In this document: in pieces, positions 13,177-27,000 of the stretch
Layout: each line of letters starts with the position of its first letter
Position numbering within the stretch: position 1 is the first letter of the stretch
Origin: Tubiluchus corallicola
Taxonomy: Eukaryota > Priapulida > Priapulimorpha > Priapulimorphida > Tubiluchidae
Assembly (NCBI GenBank): GCA_030141605.1
Contig: JAQGDQ010000061.1
Location: 126,001-186,000 of the forward strand
Length of the DNA stretch: 60,000 nucleotides
Direction: 5' to 3'
Translations under genes and position numbers: made by a program
Notes under the pieces: model-generated
Database searches by the model: none
The model's input: only the letters and a program-made list of their open reading frames with translations
What the model was told of the DNA's origin: nothing

Positions 13177-13473
13177 ACATTAGGTAAATCTTTCAAGCAG
13201 GTTAAGGAAAAATGCTAAGTAGTACAACTTTCCATGGACATAATTCAATTTATATATTGAATTATATAATTCAATAATGGAATTTTCTTCCTGTGATTTA
13301 TATTGTGCATAAATGACATCATGCAATGACGCAGTCGGTATTGCTGGAAATTTAAAATGAAAACAAACAAAAAATCTTTTGTACGCAAGTACGATATATG
13401 CATAAAATTGTTATATAGTAAAATAATTTTTTCAAGCGATTTTCTAAAATATCCTTCAGATAGCCCTGCTTGT
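13177..13473 (-). repeat. Dispersed repeat family A, copy 1 (inverted relative to copy 2)
   Basis: The inverse complement of this 297-bp stretch aligns along its whole length with 37778-38060. Shared blocks include TTTTATGCATATATCGTAC, GTTTTCATTTTAA, TATCTGAAG, GAATTATGTCC/AAATTATGTCC, ACTTAGCATTTT and CCTGCTNGAAAGA. No coding potential or clear terminal repeats were found, so the class is unknown. Confidence 0.7.
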
Positions 13474-14885
13474 TCTAAAAAATACTCCCTAAAAGTTCTT
13501 AATTTTGCTATAAAGCAGTACTGAATTAACTAGCATCACCCGATTTCCTTTTGATTTACCTTACAATATTATTTGCCTTAGTGACCAAAATGGCGCCCAC
13601 AACAGTGGTAAATAATGTGATTTTTTCCTTGTTGGCGTTAAATTTATGACGTTGTTTATTGCTTATGTAGCTAAAAACTTTTGTAGAACGCTTTGTTGTT
13701 TCTACGTATTCACATTGTCGACGTCCTGTAAAAGCGTTTCAGTGTTTTTATGTCAGCTGTCTGCTGTGACAGGTTTAGTACAAAATGTGACGCCAGAGCA
13801 AGTGCATCAATATGGCAAAATACCAATGTTTTACAGAGCAAAAAAGCAGCAGAATGGTATTGCCATTCATGCTGCATTTCCAACATTTACTGCTTCTTTT
13901 TTTGAGTCATCATTTGCAAGCTTATCCAATCACTTTACTGATTTCTGATTTCGTCATTTGATTTATTTTTGGATTTTGTATATTTTGAGCTTAGAGTCCA
14001 TAAAAGAATGTCAGTGTTTTATGTCAATTACAATGTTTTTACAATGCTTTTATGATCTTCAAAAATCAGTTTTCTTTAAGAACTAGCCTATATATTTAGG
14101 CATTATTTGCCATCATTTCAAAGGTTGCTTATATTAATTTAGAAAGTTAAAAACATGCAATGTCAAAGATCTTATGTATTGTTAATTATTCCTCATGGTG
14201 GCTAGGAAAGGTTAGATAGGTTAAACAGATCATACTTTACACTCTACAGTCTACACTGAATAAATTTATAGGCTTATAGGTACTCCTTCCATTATTTTTA
14301 TTGACTCATATCATAGTTTATTATTTGTTAATAAAATAAAAGCATTAGCACTTTCTATAATACTAAGGCCATAATAGTTGCAGTTTTATAGGCAGGCGAT
14401 GGTCTAGATTACAGGTATCGATTATAGTCCCATTTCGTCAAGTTGCCTATAATTTTGTACAAATATTTAATCCAAAGTAGTGCAGCATTACATTTCCAGT
14501 AGATTGTTTCTTGTTGTCTACAATGGTACCGTTTATGTTAGATGCGAATGATATCGACATTCATTTTGTTGCTGATAGTCTTGCAGGTTTAGGCTGTATC
14601 CAGCAGCTTACATGTGTAACATAACTTTTAGTAGGATAATAAAGTTAAATTGTTATGTGTTGTGATATAACTGAAACGGATTTAGAAATCTATCAGCACT
14701 GTTATTTTATAACAGGTTTGGTCATTCTTGTAATTATTGTACTTTTTAAGGCACTTTTTTATTTGAGAGAGTTATTAATTTTTTTAGTGCATGACATTGA
14801 CTCTGTAGTTTTTTTAGTTATTTGTTTAATCAGCTAATCACCTTAATTACTATATAAATAAATTTTTCCTTGTATGCTTCAGAAC
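13474..14885. other. Region upstream of IFT52, possible promoter and 5' untranslated exon
   Basis: There is no convincing coding sequence. The last 30 bases before the start codon (TTTTTCCTTGTATGCTTCAG, then AAC) look like a 3' splice site, so at least one non-coding 5' exon may lie in this region or further left. It cannot be placed from sequence alone. Confidence 0.45.
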
Positions 14886-17800
14886 ATGGAAGGCAAAGAT
14901 AAAGGCACTACAATAGTTATCAACGCATCCAAGCGTGAAGTTTGTACTGTCAATAGTGGTTTCAAAATTTTGCAGCGCAAATTAAAGTCGGAATGGAAGA
15001 TAGAAGGGTAATTTTAAATGCAGTATATAGCATATATAACGTACTTGCGTATATAGCATACATTCAGACATGATAGTGTTCAGCCTTTAACATTTTTGAC
15101 TACAGGCATTTTTTACCCGTTTTGGAAAGCAGTTGGTTTTTCTTTCTTTTCCCCTGTATTGATGTGTAGTTTGAATTTTATTATAATGTGTAGCATATTG
15201 GAAAGGTTGTGCAAATAACTAAGTGTGGAAGCAGCAAACTACTTGTGGTGTGTTAGTTGTGTTTTAAACAACAGCTTGTTTATTTTTTCAGGAACAAGGA
15301 TCAAATCACTAATGAGATGCTATCACATGCTCGTGTGTTTGTGCTTGGTGGGCCACGTGATAAATTCACTGCAGTTGAGGTACTTCTTTAAACAATTTCT
15401 GTGTAGAATAGATTAAATGCTTATTAAAGATTGCAGTTCTGTTAAGCCATCTGCCCAGAGCTTTAACTTGAGAAACCGCAGTAATGATGTAATGTTACAT
15501 CCATCTATTATAATTATATCATATTCAGGTTTATTCAACTTTGCGCTTGGGTAACAATGAGAATAATTTCGGTTTTCTCATCATTCATTTTTAAACGTTT
15601 TTCCAGTGCTCAAGATTTAATATCATTCAAGCAGTTTTGCATTGAAATTACTGCATAAGCTTCAGCTGATGAACTATTGCCAATAAATGATATTGTTAAT
15701 TACAAATTTTAAAACCTGCATTAGATGTTTGTTGACAACTTCAGATAAACAACTCGAATAAAATGTAAAACACAGAGGCCCAATACAACTTCCTTAAGCA
15801 AATTAACCGTTTTCATAGAATATTTATTCTGTCTTTGGTTGATTTCAGTTTGACGCTCTGCAAAGGTATGTTGAGAATGGCGGAAGTGTTCTTGTCTTGA
15901 TGGGAGAAGGAGGCGAAGCAAGATTTGAAACAAATATCAATTTTTTCCTAGAACAGTTCAAGATTTCGGTAAATAAAGGTAGGTGACAAAATCAGACACC
16001 GCAACAAAATGTGCAAAAACTGTTTATTTGCAATTGTTTTATATCATATATTGTGTGTCATGGAACTACTCAAGTACAATCGGCTTTCCGTATGCGTGAG
16101 TTAACATACCTTATATTTTGTTTCGGTGCTATGATGGTCAGGTCTTTTTTGCCCCTGTGTACCTGAATTTATTTAAATCATCTGCTGATCACCACTTGCC
16201 ACGTATTTTTCCATCAACAACAATCAACATCTTAGGAAATGAAACACGACTTGGATAAATAAATAACAATTGACAGAGATTTAAATATAAGAAAATACAT
16301 TAGACCACGAGCACTAATCGAGTTTTATTCTTAACGCAAATTGTGTATACTGAGGAAGCTTGCAGTCCTATAGGGTTACATAGACATTGTGTCCCTACAT
16401 GGATATTTAAGACTATTCAGTAAAACATAGTCTCATGTACTTTAAAATCTATGCAAACCTAATAGTGCAAATTTATCGTTTTGACAAACTCATTACTTGT
16501 CACTTTTTCCATTTTGGCCCTTTTAAGGCTTTGTAGATCATAGTTTCTGTATGTTGGTAGACTGACTTACCAAATTCAAACACCTGCAGAGAGCAAGTCT
16601 TGTCTAATATAGTAAGCAATTCACAATAATTGTCCTATAAATGAAATGCTTTTTTAGAGCAGAGAAAGAGGAACAAAATTATATTTTAACACAATTTTAA
16701 CTCTTTTTAGTATGTTCGAATACTGAACAAATCTAACATGTTGTTATGACCATTTTCTATTGACCAAGTAATCGCTATCATTAAATAAACAAAATTTTTT
16801 TTATGCTGTTAATGTTTTTTGTAGACTCGGTTGTTCGTAATGTTTATTACAAATACCATCATCCAAAAGAGGCACTTGTGCAGAATGGCATTCTAAATCG
16901 TGCAGTAAGTCAGGCTGCTGGAAAAATGGTGATAGCTGGAGAGGATGAGTCATTAAATTCACAGTAAGTGTTTCTATAATGCTATAATATTATTTATACA
17001 TATATGATTTGTAAAAGGTAACAAATAAAAAATTTAGAACCATATTTGGAAATAGAAAATTCCTTACATGATAATGTCTAAGAAATCAGCAGAAAGTGTG
17101 ACAATTCTTTTTCAGAGCCTTGACATTTCTGTATCCGTACGGTGCTACTTTGAATGTAAGAAGACCTGCAGTGGCAGTCTTGTCTACTGGCAGCGTGTGT
17201 TTCCCAGTAAATCGTCCAGTCTGTGCTTTTTATACTGTGAAGGTACAGAATTTGCAGTTGTTTGTTTTCAATTTGTGTATGTTAAAGTCTGATTGCTATT
17301 ATCTTACATTTTAACTGAATTTTTAGTGTACTTAATAACCGAACATTTCGATTTGGCCACTGTATATTGAAGTGTTCAAGTCTGATTGTGTAGCATATGT
17401 TGCTCTGTATTTTGTCAATTCGCTTTATTGTTTTTTTTTGTGTAATATGGGACTTATTTACTCAGGATATTCAGTATTATAAGGTTTTTGCCTGTTTAAG
17501 ACTGTATTCAAATTGCATTTCTATAGAAACAGCGTAGCAAGATTAAGAGTTTACCATGCTGTGAAATGCCAGTATGAGAACTTTTGCAAAAACTGATATA
17601 TTTTGCACGTTATGATAAAATGTTCTTGTTAAAAAGCTAGACATTGTCATTTGTTAGGTTAACCTTTTTTGAATGATTCAGTTTTGTATAAGGTGTGCTG
17701 TACCACCCAAGGGCCTCCTTAATGTTCGTACAGGATAATTTTTTTAAGACATTGAACAGGCAGAGTGTAATAGCTAGTGGTGGTATTACAAGTGAAATTG

Positions 17801-20800
17801 TTCAGAGCACTCATCAATTTGCTGGCTATGTACTCTGTTGCTCAACTTTTGTTGTTATAGATACACACCATGACAGGCATGACTTCTCAATAATTTCCCT
17901 TGACTCATCAATACAGAATTTTATACTGACATGACATTATGTCTGTAAGAGCTTTTAGCCTTCTCCTTTCAACAATCTGTTAATTTATATATATACTGTA
18001 AATGCAATTTTATTTATTGAAGTTTTTCTGTAATTATATTTTAGTGTTGTGGAAGAAGTAAATACAGTACAATGTAATACGATGATGTTATCTGTGGTTT
18101 AACTGTTTTTGTAAATCTACAGGCTAGTCAAGGAAAGCTGGTCGTATTAGGTTCTGTGTTAATGCTTTCTGATAACTATGCGGAAAAAGAAGAGAATGGT
18201 AAAATTCTGGACGTGGTTTTTCGATTTTTGACTTCGGATGACTTTGAACTGGATGATATTGATGCTGCTGATCCGGAGGTAAGCCACAGAAACTAAAACA
18301 TGCTTAACAAAGTAAGCTGAAGGAGCATAAGAGGGGCATTTAGTTGGTGCAGTCATGTGAATTGTTCACACATTTTTTGGTTCTTGTATTTGTTGGGGAG
18401 ACAGTTTTATCAGTTGAAATGTCTTAGCAAGTTTTACTTTGCAAACTTTTGTAATATATTCTGTAGACATTTGCACAGAACCAATTATCCATAACCATTT
18501 TGGTCATTGTCATTCTGAATGTGTTTGCTCAATGTTTTGCTCTTAGATTGCAGATTATACACATCTACCTAGCACAAATGAGCTTGCCCAGCAGTTGAAG
18601 TCCTGCTTACATGAAACAGATGACGTTCCTCGTGACTTCACACAATTATTTGACAGTGCATTGTTCCAGTTAGACACGTCATTAGTGCCACGCATAATCA
18701 AGTACGTATTTTAGAAGATATTGGAGCCATTACACTGGGCATTTTTGTTTTTTTGAGATTCCGCCATTTCTCATTGGGCATATACATCTAGTCATCATTT
18801 TTGGTCAAGTAAAAGGAAAGTATTAGTGTCCTAAGTTTTTGGCTTTCAAGTATCCACAGTATTGAGTGTTTTCTTGCTAACATATAGGTGCATGATGTAA
18901 AAACAGTTGTAATTTGTATTTTTGACATTGTTTACAGTATTTTCATGTTTTAAACAGCTTTTATGCCTAAAATTAACCTATTATTGTCTTTATTGCAGCA
19001 GACTAGAAGCTACACATAAGTATACACAACAAATACCGAGCAATTGCAATTTTTATTCCTGAAAACAATTGAATGCGGTGATTGGCAGGCTTTTGGGCAA
19101 TTGCTAGTATTTCATACTCTGTATTTGAGACTTGACCTGTTTGTTTAGACACTGCTTACGGCTTTTGTATAATTATTGATAATTGGTGGTGTTTGGCTGT
19201 TATAAAGCATAAGTAATTTAAGATTTTCCATATGAATTGTTTTGTTTTCATATGTGCGTTATCTTCTTTCAGAACGTATGATGAAATGCATATAAAACAT
19301 GAACCACTGACACTAATATCGCCAACTTTTGAAACTCCTTTGCCTCAACTCCAACCCGCCGTGAGTAAAAGTTCTACATTGTCTGTGCATTGCTGGCAGT
19401 TGTGATCACTACCTAATCTTGCTATGATTAAGTATAAAATGATCAGTATGATCACATGGTTCAGTTATGCTGTGTGCTTACAGTCAGATTTCATTAGCCA
19501 AAATGAACCAAATCTTTCATGCTAGAGGTTTTAATTTTCAGATTGAATTCAACCTTTCATTGCACGTACAGCTGACCAAATAATACGTTTTTTTATTTTT
19601 TTAGATATTTCCACCACAGTTTAGAGAACTACCTGCACCAGCTTTAGAGTGTTTTGATTTGGATGACTGCTTTTCTTCTGAGAAAGTCAGACTCGCACAG
19701 CTAACAAATAAATGTATTTATTTTATTGCTTATTTTAAAAAAAATGCCAATTTGGTTTGGTCCAATTGACCCTTACTAACTCATTTAATGCAAGATTCTT
19801 TATACCTGCTGTGGGGTCTAGGAACTCGTGCTGTGTCAACACTGAACATAGTTTGAGATTGCTGATTTTTGCTTGGGGAAAGATAATTTGGAAAAGAATG
19901 TTCTTATTAGTTATTATTCAATTAGTCTATAGTGCCTTTTACATGTTTATTATCATCTGAATGAACTGTGCAATAAGCCTATGTGCTAACAATAATTATC
20001 ATCATAATCCGTCATTGTCAGCCTGCATGCTGTTAAAATTATAATTGTCAATTGAAATTATTCCATTTAATTTTAAAAACGGTCTGTTTTGCATGTATTC
20101 TTACAGTTTATTTGTTGAGTTAGTTATTCTTTAAAACAAATAGTGGTCGATTTCCTATCAATGTTGTTGTTTAAAATCTTTTGCACACACCTAAAAATTA
20201 TCAGGAGAACCAGTGAAATGTTCTGGGTGTAATGTACCAATCTTTTTCTTTTTACCATTATATTTATCATTATTTTAGATTGTGCTAAAATTGCATCAAC
20301 TGATTGTCAAACTAATCTATTTTTATATAGGTTCTGATAATGATATTGAATACTATGCCAGAGAATGCGGAGAAATATTGGACATTATGAGCAGCTTACC
20401 GCAAGACAAGCGAACAGCTAAACACATTTTAGAGTTTGTGATGTCACAGCTTGTTGAGTTTAAGAAGTTAAATCAGGTATGTTGGTTGATATAAAATAGC
20501 ATTGCACATTCTTGCTTGTTGTTCTACATGCCATGCATTAACAATGTACAGTAAAGAAATGCCTAATTCTCATTAACTTTGAAAGAATAATGGCTACTAA
20601 TCATTAACACATGTGATGAATAATATATTCGTAAGTAAATATAACCATTTCTTGTGTCCAACAGAAGAGTCATAAAATGATATGAAAAAGATTGTAGTAT
20701 AAGCATTTCACAGATCAGGTACTGTACTATTTGCTTTATTTGGTTAAATGTGATTTTTTGTAATATCAAATTCTTCTCAGTGGCTGCTTATTTGATTGAT

Positions 20801-22155
20801 CGATTTGGTTTGTTTTGAACAATAGTTTTGATTTAGTAACAGAGGTTAAAATGTGTTCAGCCTACTTTTGCTTGCATAAACCATAATCTTATGCAGATTT
20901 GTTCTTTAAATGTAGTAACCACAAGCATTGTGTAAGTAAAACGTGTTGTGTGCTGTGACTACTATAAGAAAATTTATTTTGCTCTCTAAACAATATATCA
21001 GTAAACTTTTACTTTTTATGAATCTTTGCACACTTTTACTTTATTAGACATGGTCTTGTTAATAAATCATGAAAACAATGCAGTTGAACCAGCATTAATT
21101 ACAGCGGTTTTTCACTGCATTGCTGTAATTGCAGTGTATAACATACTTGATGATTATGCAACACCTTGATATATCTTATTTCTCTTTGTTAGCATTTTCT
21201 TCCTTGCAGATGCAAAAAATTGAGCCTTTTAAATTTAATCACTTATGCCTGACAAATATGTATTGTAACATTTTTGGTTATAGCACGTGAAATGTTATTT
21301 GAATTATGTTTTTTCGAAATTCTTGTAATGTTCTTCGAGTATTGTGTTTGTTTTTAACATTTGTTCTCTTTATCGCTGTAGTGTGATTTATTGATTTACT
21401 GTCGAGGTTATTATCAATGTGCTATATCCTGCACATTCGTTAAAACTGTAGAATTTACTTTTATTCATTAGTTCAAACTACACATTCGGTAATTTAACAA
21501 AAAGAATACTATTTTTAATTAGCATTATGTAGTCAATTTGAAATGGCATGTAGATTTTGTGCTAAATCAGTTATAACGTTAACCAGCCTGTCACCGGGTG
21601 ACGGCCATAAATATTGATTGAAAAATCATATTTGGATGAAGTAGTTTGTACCTATAAGAATGTGTAACAGTACTTAGAACTATGCTGCTAGGGCAGCTGG
21701 CTGTACTTTTACCATTAATTTATTTTAATGAGCCCCGCAGTGCAGACTGTTTTTGTTTTTTTACTTTTCCGTTATATGATTTTTTGAAGGTGTGTTTCTC
21801 AATTTTGTTCTAGTGGCCAGATGCACCAACTATGAATTTCATTGGTGATAATACTGGAAGTGATGCTGATAATGCATCTTTGCATTCATCTGTTCCTTTA
21901 CATCATGAAAAGGGAGAAGATTTACATTCCAGGAAATCCCTCAGCCCGCAGAAAATCTATTCACCAGGTGGTGGAGACCAAGAAACTGGTTCTTACGAAG
22001 CACCACTATCGTCAGTTCCACATCGTGTACGAATTGACAAATCAAAGCCTCCCACTCCTCCGCCATCAGTGCGTCATCGTGTTAACCCAGGCAGAAGTGG
22101 GTTATTTCACTCAAATGCAGGTTATAGCTATCCTCGGTCTCCTTCAAATAGATGA
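14886..22155 (+). CDS. IFT52: Intraflagellar transport protein 52 (IFT-B core subunit), complete, 11 coding exons
   Basis: IFT52 is a core subunit of the IFT-B complex that carries cargo along the axoneme during cilium assembly. Exons read from GT/AG sites: 14886-15007, 15292-15379, 15849-15978, 16825-16963, 17116-17242, 18123-18278, 18547-18701, 19273-19360, 19605-19713, 20331-20476, 21814-22155. The total is 1602 nt, or 533 aa plus stop, with every phase consistent. The N-terminal GIFT-type domain (about residues 1-255) contains recognisable blocks such as MGEGGEARF, NVYYKYHHPKEAL and AVLSTGSVCFPVNRP. The middle and C-terminal parts, which in the family contact IFT88 and IFT46, contain ETPLPQLQPA, RELPAPALE and HILEFVMSQLVEFKKLNQ. 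Human IFT52 is about 437 aa. The excess here is a Ser/Pro/His/Arg-rich tail (residues about 421-533) encoded entirely by the last exon. The first ATG lies 3 nt after a good splice-acceptor sequence, so a non-coding first exon or a trans-spliced leader is likely. Identity is near certain; the exact tail is less certain. Confidence 0.96.
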
Positions 22156-24095
22156 CATGATGGGTAAATGCGGATGCAACTGCAGAATCCAATAGATTGT
22201 ATGGCATTCGTTCATTCCTAATGGAAATCAAGTCTTTTACGGAATGCACTCAATTTAACTAGTCAAATGTACAGCATATTACTATCTATGTTGTATCTCA
22301 CGTGGTAGTCAATTGCTGCTGTTCACAGCTTTTTACTTCTTATACATTGTAGCAATGCAGGTTTGCCCCACTAGGATACTAATATTGTACTGTAAAGGTG
22401 GACTTAACTTGCATCCCTGAATCTCTTATTTAGCAAAGTGGTCTTAATTAAGTTGAAGGAATGCATTAGGTACCGATAATCCGTCCATTCACATCCCTTT
22501 ATTAACTATTCGTTGTGCATTTTGTTGTTTACTAAATTATTTCCGTTTGTATGCATATTATGCTGTGTTGGTACGGTACTTATGTATGAATTTATGTGAA
22601 CTGTAACGGACGAAACACTCATCTGTCAAGAAAGTTCAAGACAGTACTCATTAATGCTCAAAATTGCTTTGTTAATTGTTACATTAAGCTACTAAATTGT
22701 TTTAGTGTAAGCTGAAAGCCAGCTCTCAATAGCGACCTAGGTATTATGGTTGTAAGAAGACTGGAACTTTTGTCATTATCAAGAACAATCCTCTGACTAG
22801 TAAGTTTTTATGCCAAGCTAATTCGTCAAGTAACTCAGTGTTCAGCAAGTGTGTTCAGTTACTTCAGAGAGCTTGCTATTTCTTGTTGACAGTAATTTGC
22901 AAAGTAGTTCACACTTGCAAGTTTGGTGATATCAGAGAGAAAGCTCACGACAAAACTCGCTAGTCTAAATGCGCAGTAAAGTACAAGAATGAACAGTATG
23001 TTAGGTACGTTTTCATGTAGGCTACATCCTTCCTCAGCAAAGTTGAATACCAAAATAGTTATACTTTCAAATTAAACCATCCAAAACCAAATTTCCTGTT
23101 GGTATGTAGTTATCCATCTACATACTTGTTTAACACAAAGTGCTACTAAACTTATTCAAAACAACTCTAATTGATTTATTTAACATTATCCACTACAATT
23201 TATTGTAATAGTTTTATAACTACATAGTTGAATTCTCCTTGTATACAGTGTTTTTTTAAAAGATTAATGCAAAAACAATGGTGTTTAAGTATATTGTTGT
23301 TTTCATTAATTTGACATTGTGAATTAAAATTTTATGGTTGTGATGTTAAAAGTTGTGTTACAGCATTTTCTTAAAAACAAGTTTATGACACATCAAGATT
23401 TGATTTTATATACGTCAGTGTTGCTTTAGATTCAACATTATCATTGACACAGTGGGTTCGTCAATGTCCAGCTACAGTCTCAAATTTATTCAGCTGCAGT
23501 CATATTAGGTAAGAAATTTGACATTGACAACAGAATAATGGGAAATGTTAATAACTCTGATATCCAAGGATGTGATTATTACACTTAGTAATCATCTACA
23601 CAAGTAATATAAAATAGCTGTTAGCTGTTCTATTCGCTCATTTTGCTATGCATATGTAAGGCCCTTTCAAAGCATAGAGAGAAACGTTCAAGGAGTACGA
23701 GCTTAACTGAGTTAGTTAACTAATAATTTTACCAGTGTTAAGACCAACACTTTAAACAAAGCTGCTAACTGTTTGTTATGGGCATTGTTGTGACATCTAC
23801 TGGCAAAGGAAAAGTGCCTCTTTCAATTCTGCTTTTTTATAGGTCTAGACAGCAGCTTCATAGAAAAGCGTCGGTTGTGTTAATTACATCTATAGAAAAA
23901 CATGGTTTTGTAAATTTTAGTTCATTATCATTTATGACTTCTGACGTTATTGCAAGATTCACAGCACATGGCGCTGCAAAGAAGCCAGTGGACCGAATGA
24001 ACTGTATAAGCGAGTCGCTAGAAATGCACAAATGACAAACGGGTGTCGGCCGCTAGATAGCACCATGCGTCATTAGTGACGTGTTTTGTTTCAAG
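22156..24095. other. IFT52 3' untranslated region and SPP upstream region
   Basis: No canonical AATAAA follows the IFT52 stop. The variant ATTAAA occurs at 23071-23076 and 23323-23328, and either could serve. The open frame at 23778-24035 has no recognisable domains. The final 60 bases are more GC-rich (GTCGGCCGCTAG) and carry TGACGTG, and may be the SPP promoter or 5' leader. Confidence 0.4.
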
Positions 24096-27000
24096 ATGGC
24101 AGAAGTAGAAAATATTACTGTTACAGATGTTGGAGATTCTGCGGCTGAAAATGCCATTAATGGCACCAAAATTCCAGCAACTCCAGAAGGAATGGCTATT
24201 GCATATTCTAGTCTTCTCATAATGGCTTTATTGCCAATTTTCTTTGGATCATTTCGTTCAGTGCGCTTCCATCAAGAGCAACAGAAGGTACACGTCGATT
24301 TTGTCATGCTTCATAAATATCACAGCAATTGTTAGTCTTACATGGTCGCATAATCTCAACGCCTGGAAAAACTCTGATACTTTTATAATAAATAACAAAT
24401 AATGACTTTGGTGGTTGATCTGAGTTGTTTTTTCATTAGTTAAAGCAGTTTGAAATTGCGAAATTAATGCCTACTTGGCAATTCCCAGTAGAGTACGAAG
24501 TCAAGAAAGCCTATCATTGCATTTTGTAATGAAATGAAGAACGGTTTGCCCAATCAAAATCGCAAAATATACGAATAGTAGTCTGAGGCCTACTAGAAGC
24601 CAAACAATAAGCTCATTACGTTGTCCGCATTGCACTTTTTACTAACAAATGCAGGTTATGTTTTTGTTATGGCACTTTGTCTAGGTTTTCATAAAACTCC
24701 TGTAGGATCTATGCTTGCATGAACTTTTGTTTTAAAGTATTTACTTTATTTCACTGATAATTTTCGTAGACAGTGGTTGTGAGAAACAGGTAGAATCATG
24801 TGTTAGGCCCACTTTTATTTTTTTAAATAAGTTGCTCTTTTAAAAAAGTAATAATATTAGGTATTATCATTATTCATTAGGTGTTATCATGGCTTTAGGT
24901 ATTATTTGTTAGGAGGACATTTTTTAATCAAGACTTTAAGGTATTATATATTAAGTAGCTTTTTATAAATTTATGTTTCACTTTCTTAAATTAAATGGAT
25001 AATATTAGACATATGAACTAAGCTCGACACTCTTAAAAAATGTCAACAACAAACACTCTCAACTTAAAAAGACTCTTCAAACTGTTACAATGAAGGAAAC
25101 ATTTCGCCGAATTTTTTAAATTTAATGTGTTCTACATGTCAAAAACTTTGTCTTAATATTTTTTTCTGATTTATAGCTGACAATTATTTGAAAATGTGTT
25201 TTAAATTTATGATTTTTAGAATTTGTGTGTTGGCTGTGCTGTGAATATTGTGTGTTGACTATTTTTTGCATGTGATTCTATTGAAATTTTCTTACTCTAA
25301 TTCATTATCATATAGTGAGCTGTAGAGTTCTTGACCATTCACATAGATAAATGTGGGTATTATAAAAATAAATTATTATTGCTATTAATTTTTATGCAAC
25401 AGCAAAGCAGTTAAAGCAAAACTGGATGCAATGTTAAACTGTAGGTCAAAACAATCTATTCTTTAAAATATTAACAAGAAACGAACTATTTTTGCAAAAA
25501 TGACTTAGGTGAAAGAATTATTACCATACAAACACAAATTCATGTTCGCGCAACTAGTTCTTCACTGTTACATGCATTTCACCATTTGCTAGTTAGATGG
25601 ACACTAGCGCCTGCATTTTGGAAATGCATTGCACAAAAGCAGGTGCTGTACTTCTCAGTTCAGATGTGTTAGTTTGTGGTGAACTACACATGTTCCACAG
25701 CTCTTGCATGAGCACAGTGGTAAATTTGAAATTTGAATTCTTATCTTAAGACTTGCCTGTATCTTTAGTACAACGAATATCTTGCAGTAGCACTGCACTT
25801 CAATTTTCGCTTTCACAAGTTTACACATACAACACACTCATGGAATATTTTTGTTGTTGAAAATTATGTTAGTTTGTGATGTTATCAATAGTTGGGCTCG
25901 CCCACCATTAGTTAAGTTCTTAATCTATTATTTAATTATCAGAAATGCTTAAATGCTTTTGCATTGTTAATTGTGTTAAAATGTATACTTTTTGTCGGAC
26001 TTAAGAATGGGGTAGTATGTGAAAAATCATCCTGTCTTCCTTTAATATTTATGTTTGAGCATGACCAGATGTGGTTTTACTGATCACTTTAGAATTCACA
26101 TTTCTGCTTTAGGTGGCACTTATTATCTAATTTGCTTTCTGTCAATAATGAAAAATTACTAATTTTGTTGTTTCATTATTTTGAACACTGGTGTAATAAT
26201 AGCTTTTTACGAAACAATTGTTGCTTGTGTGTTATTTATTTCAATGCTTCGTTGGTTACAATTAGGAGGAAAATCCATCAGCAGACAGGATGACTCATCG
26301 TGATGCAGCCATGTTTCCAATTTATGCATCTTGTGCTCTTTTTGGGCTTTATCTTTTCTTTCAGGTGAGACTGTAGATTATATTGCCTTTAATTATTAAT
26401 TTGATGAAAAATTCGATAGATGGCTATATCAACATATTTGCATAGTCTTTTGATATCATAGTGTTTTAAAAAGCACATGGCATCATCCATTTCCTGAAAA
26501 AGTATGTATTATTTATGGGCTATAATCTTTTAACTTTTAAATTGATTAATATATTTTGATTAAATTACACATTAACTAAATTATACTTTTGATAGAGTAT
26601 TAAGTCTTTAGTCAGGAAAAGTAGCTTTTTACATTTATAGGTAGTTGCAAATGTCACAAAGTAACTAGGTAATTTGATTTGCCTTAAACAAATTTCGTCC
26701 CAGTTAAATATGTTGTGTGTTAAAAGGACTTTACTATTTGCAAAAGTAAGTCAGCTTTAGTTTCTATAGTGATGTTTAAACTTACGGATCATGTCAAATG
26801 CAACATGTTACTGTTTTACTAATTTAGTGAATGATTTGTATTGTGTGGTGAGTGTGCCTGGCCCCATCTGAGTGAGTGATTAAACCAAGCTTTTATAAAG
26901 CAGGGCCCCTTGCCAACCTTTAGACAAAAACTAATGTTTAGTCAGAATAACTGAAGAAAATATCAAGTGACTATATTCTTGGCAAATGAATATCTAAATG

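Noticed and set aside
13646-13948. 100-codon open frame upstream of IFT52
   Set aside because: Serine/Phe-rich with no motif. It is in a repeat-bearing intergenic region and is likely chance.
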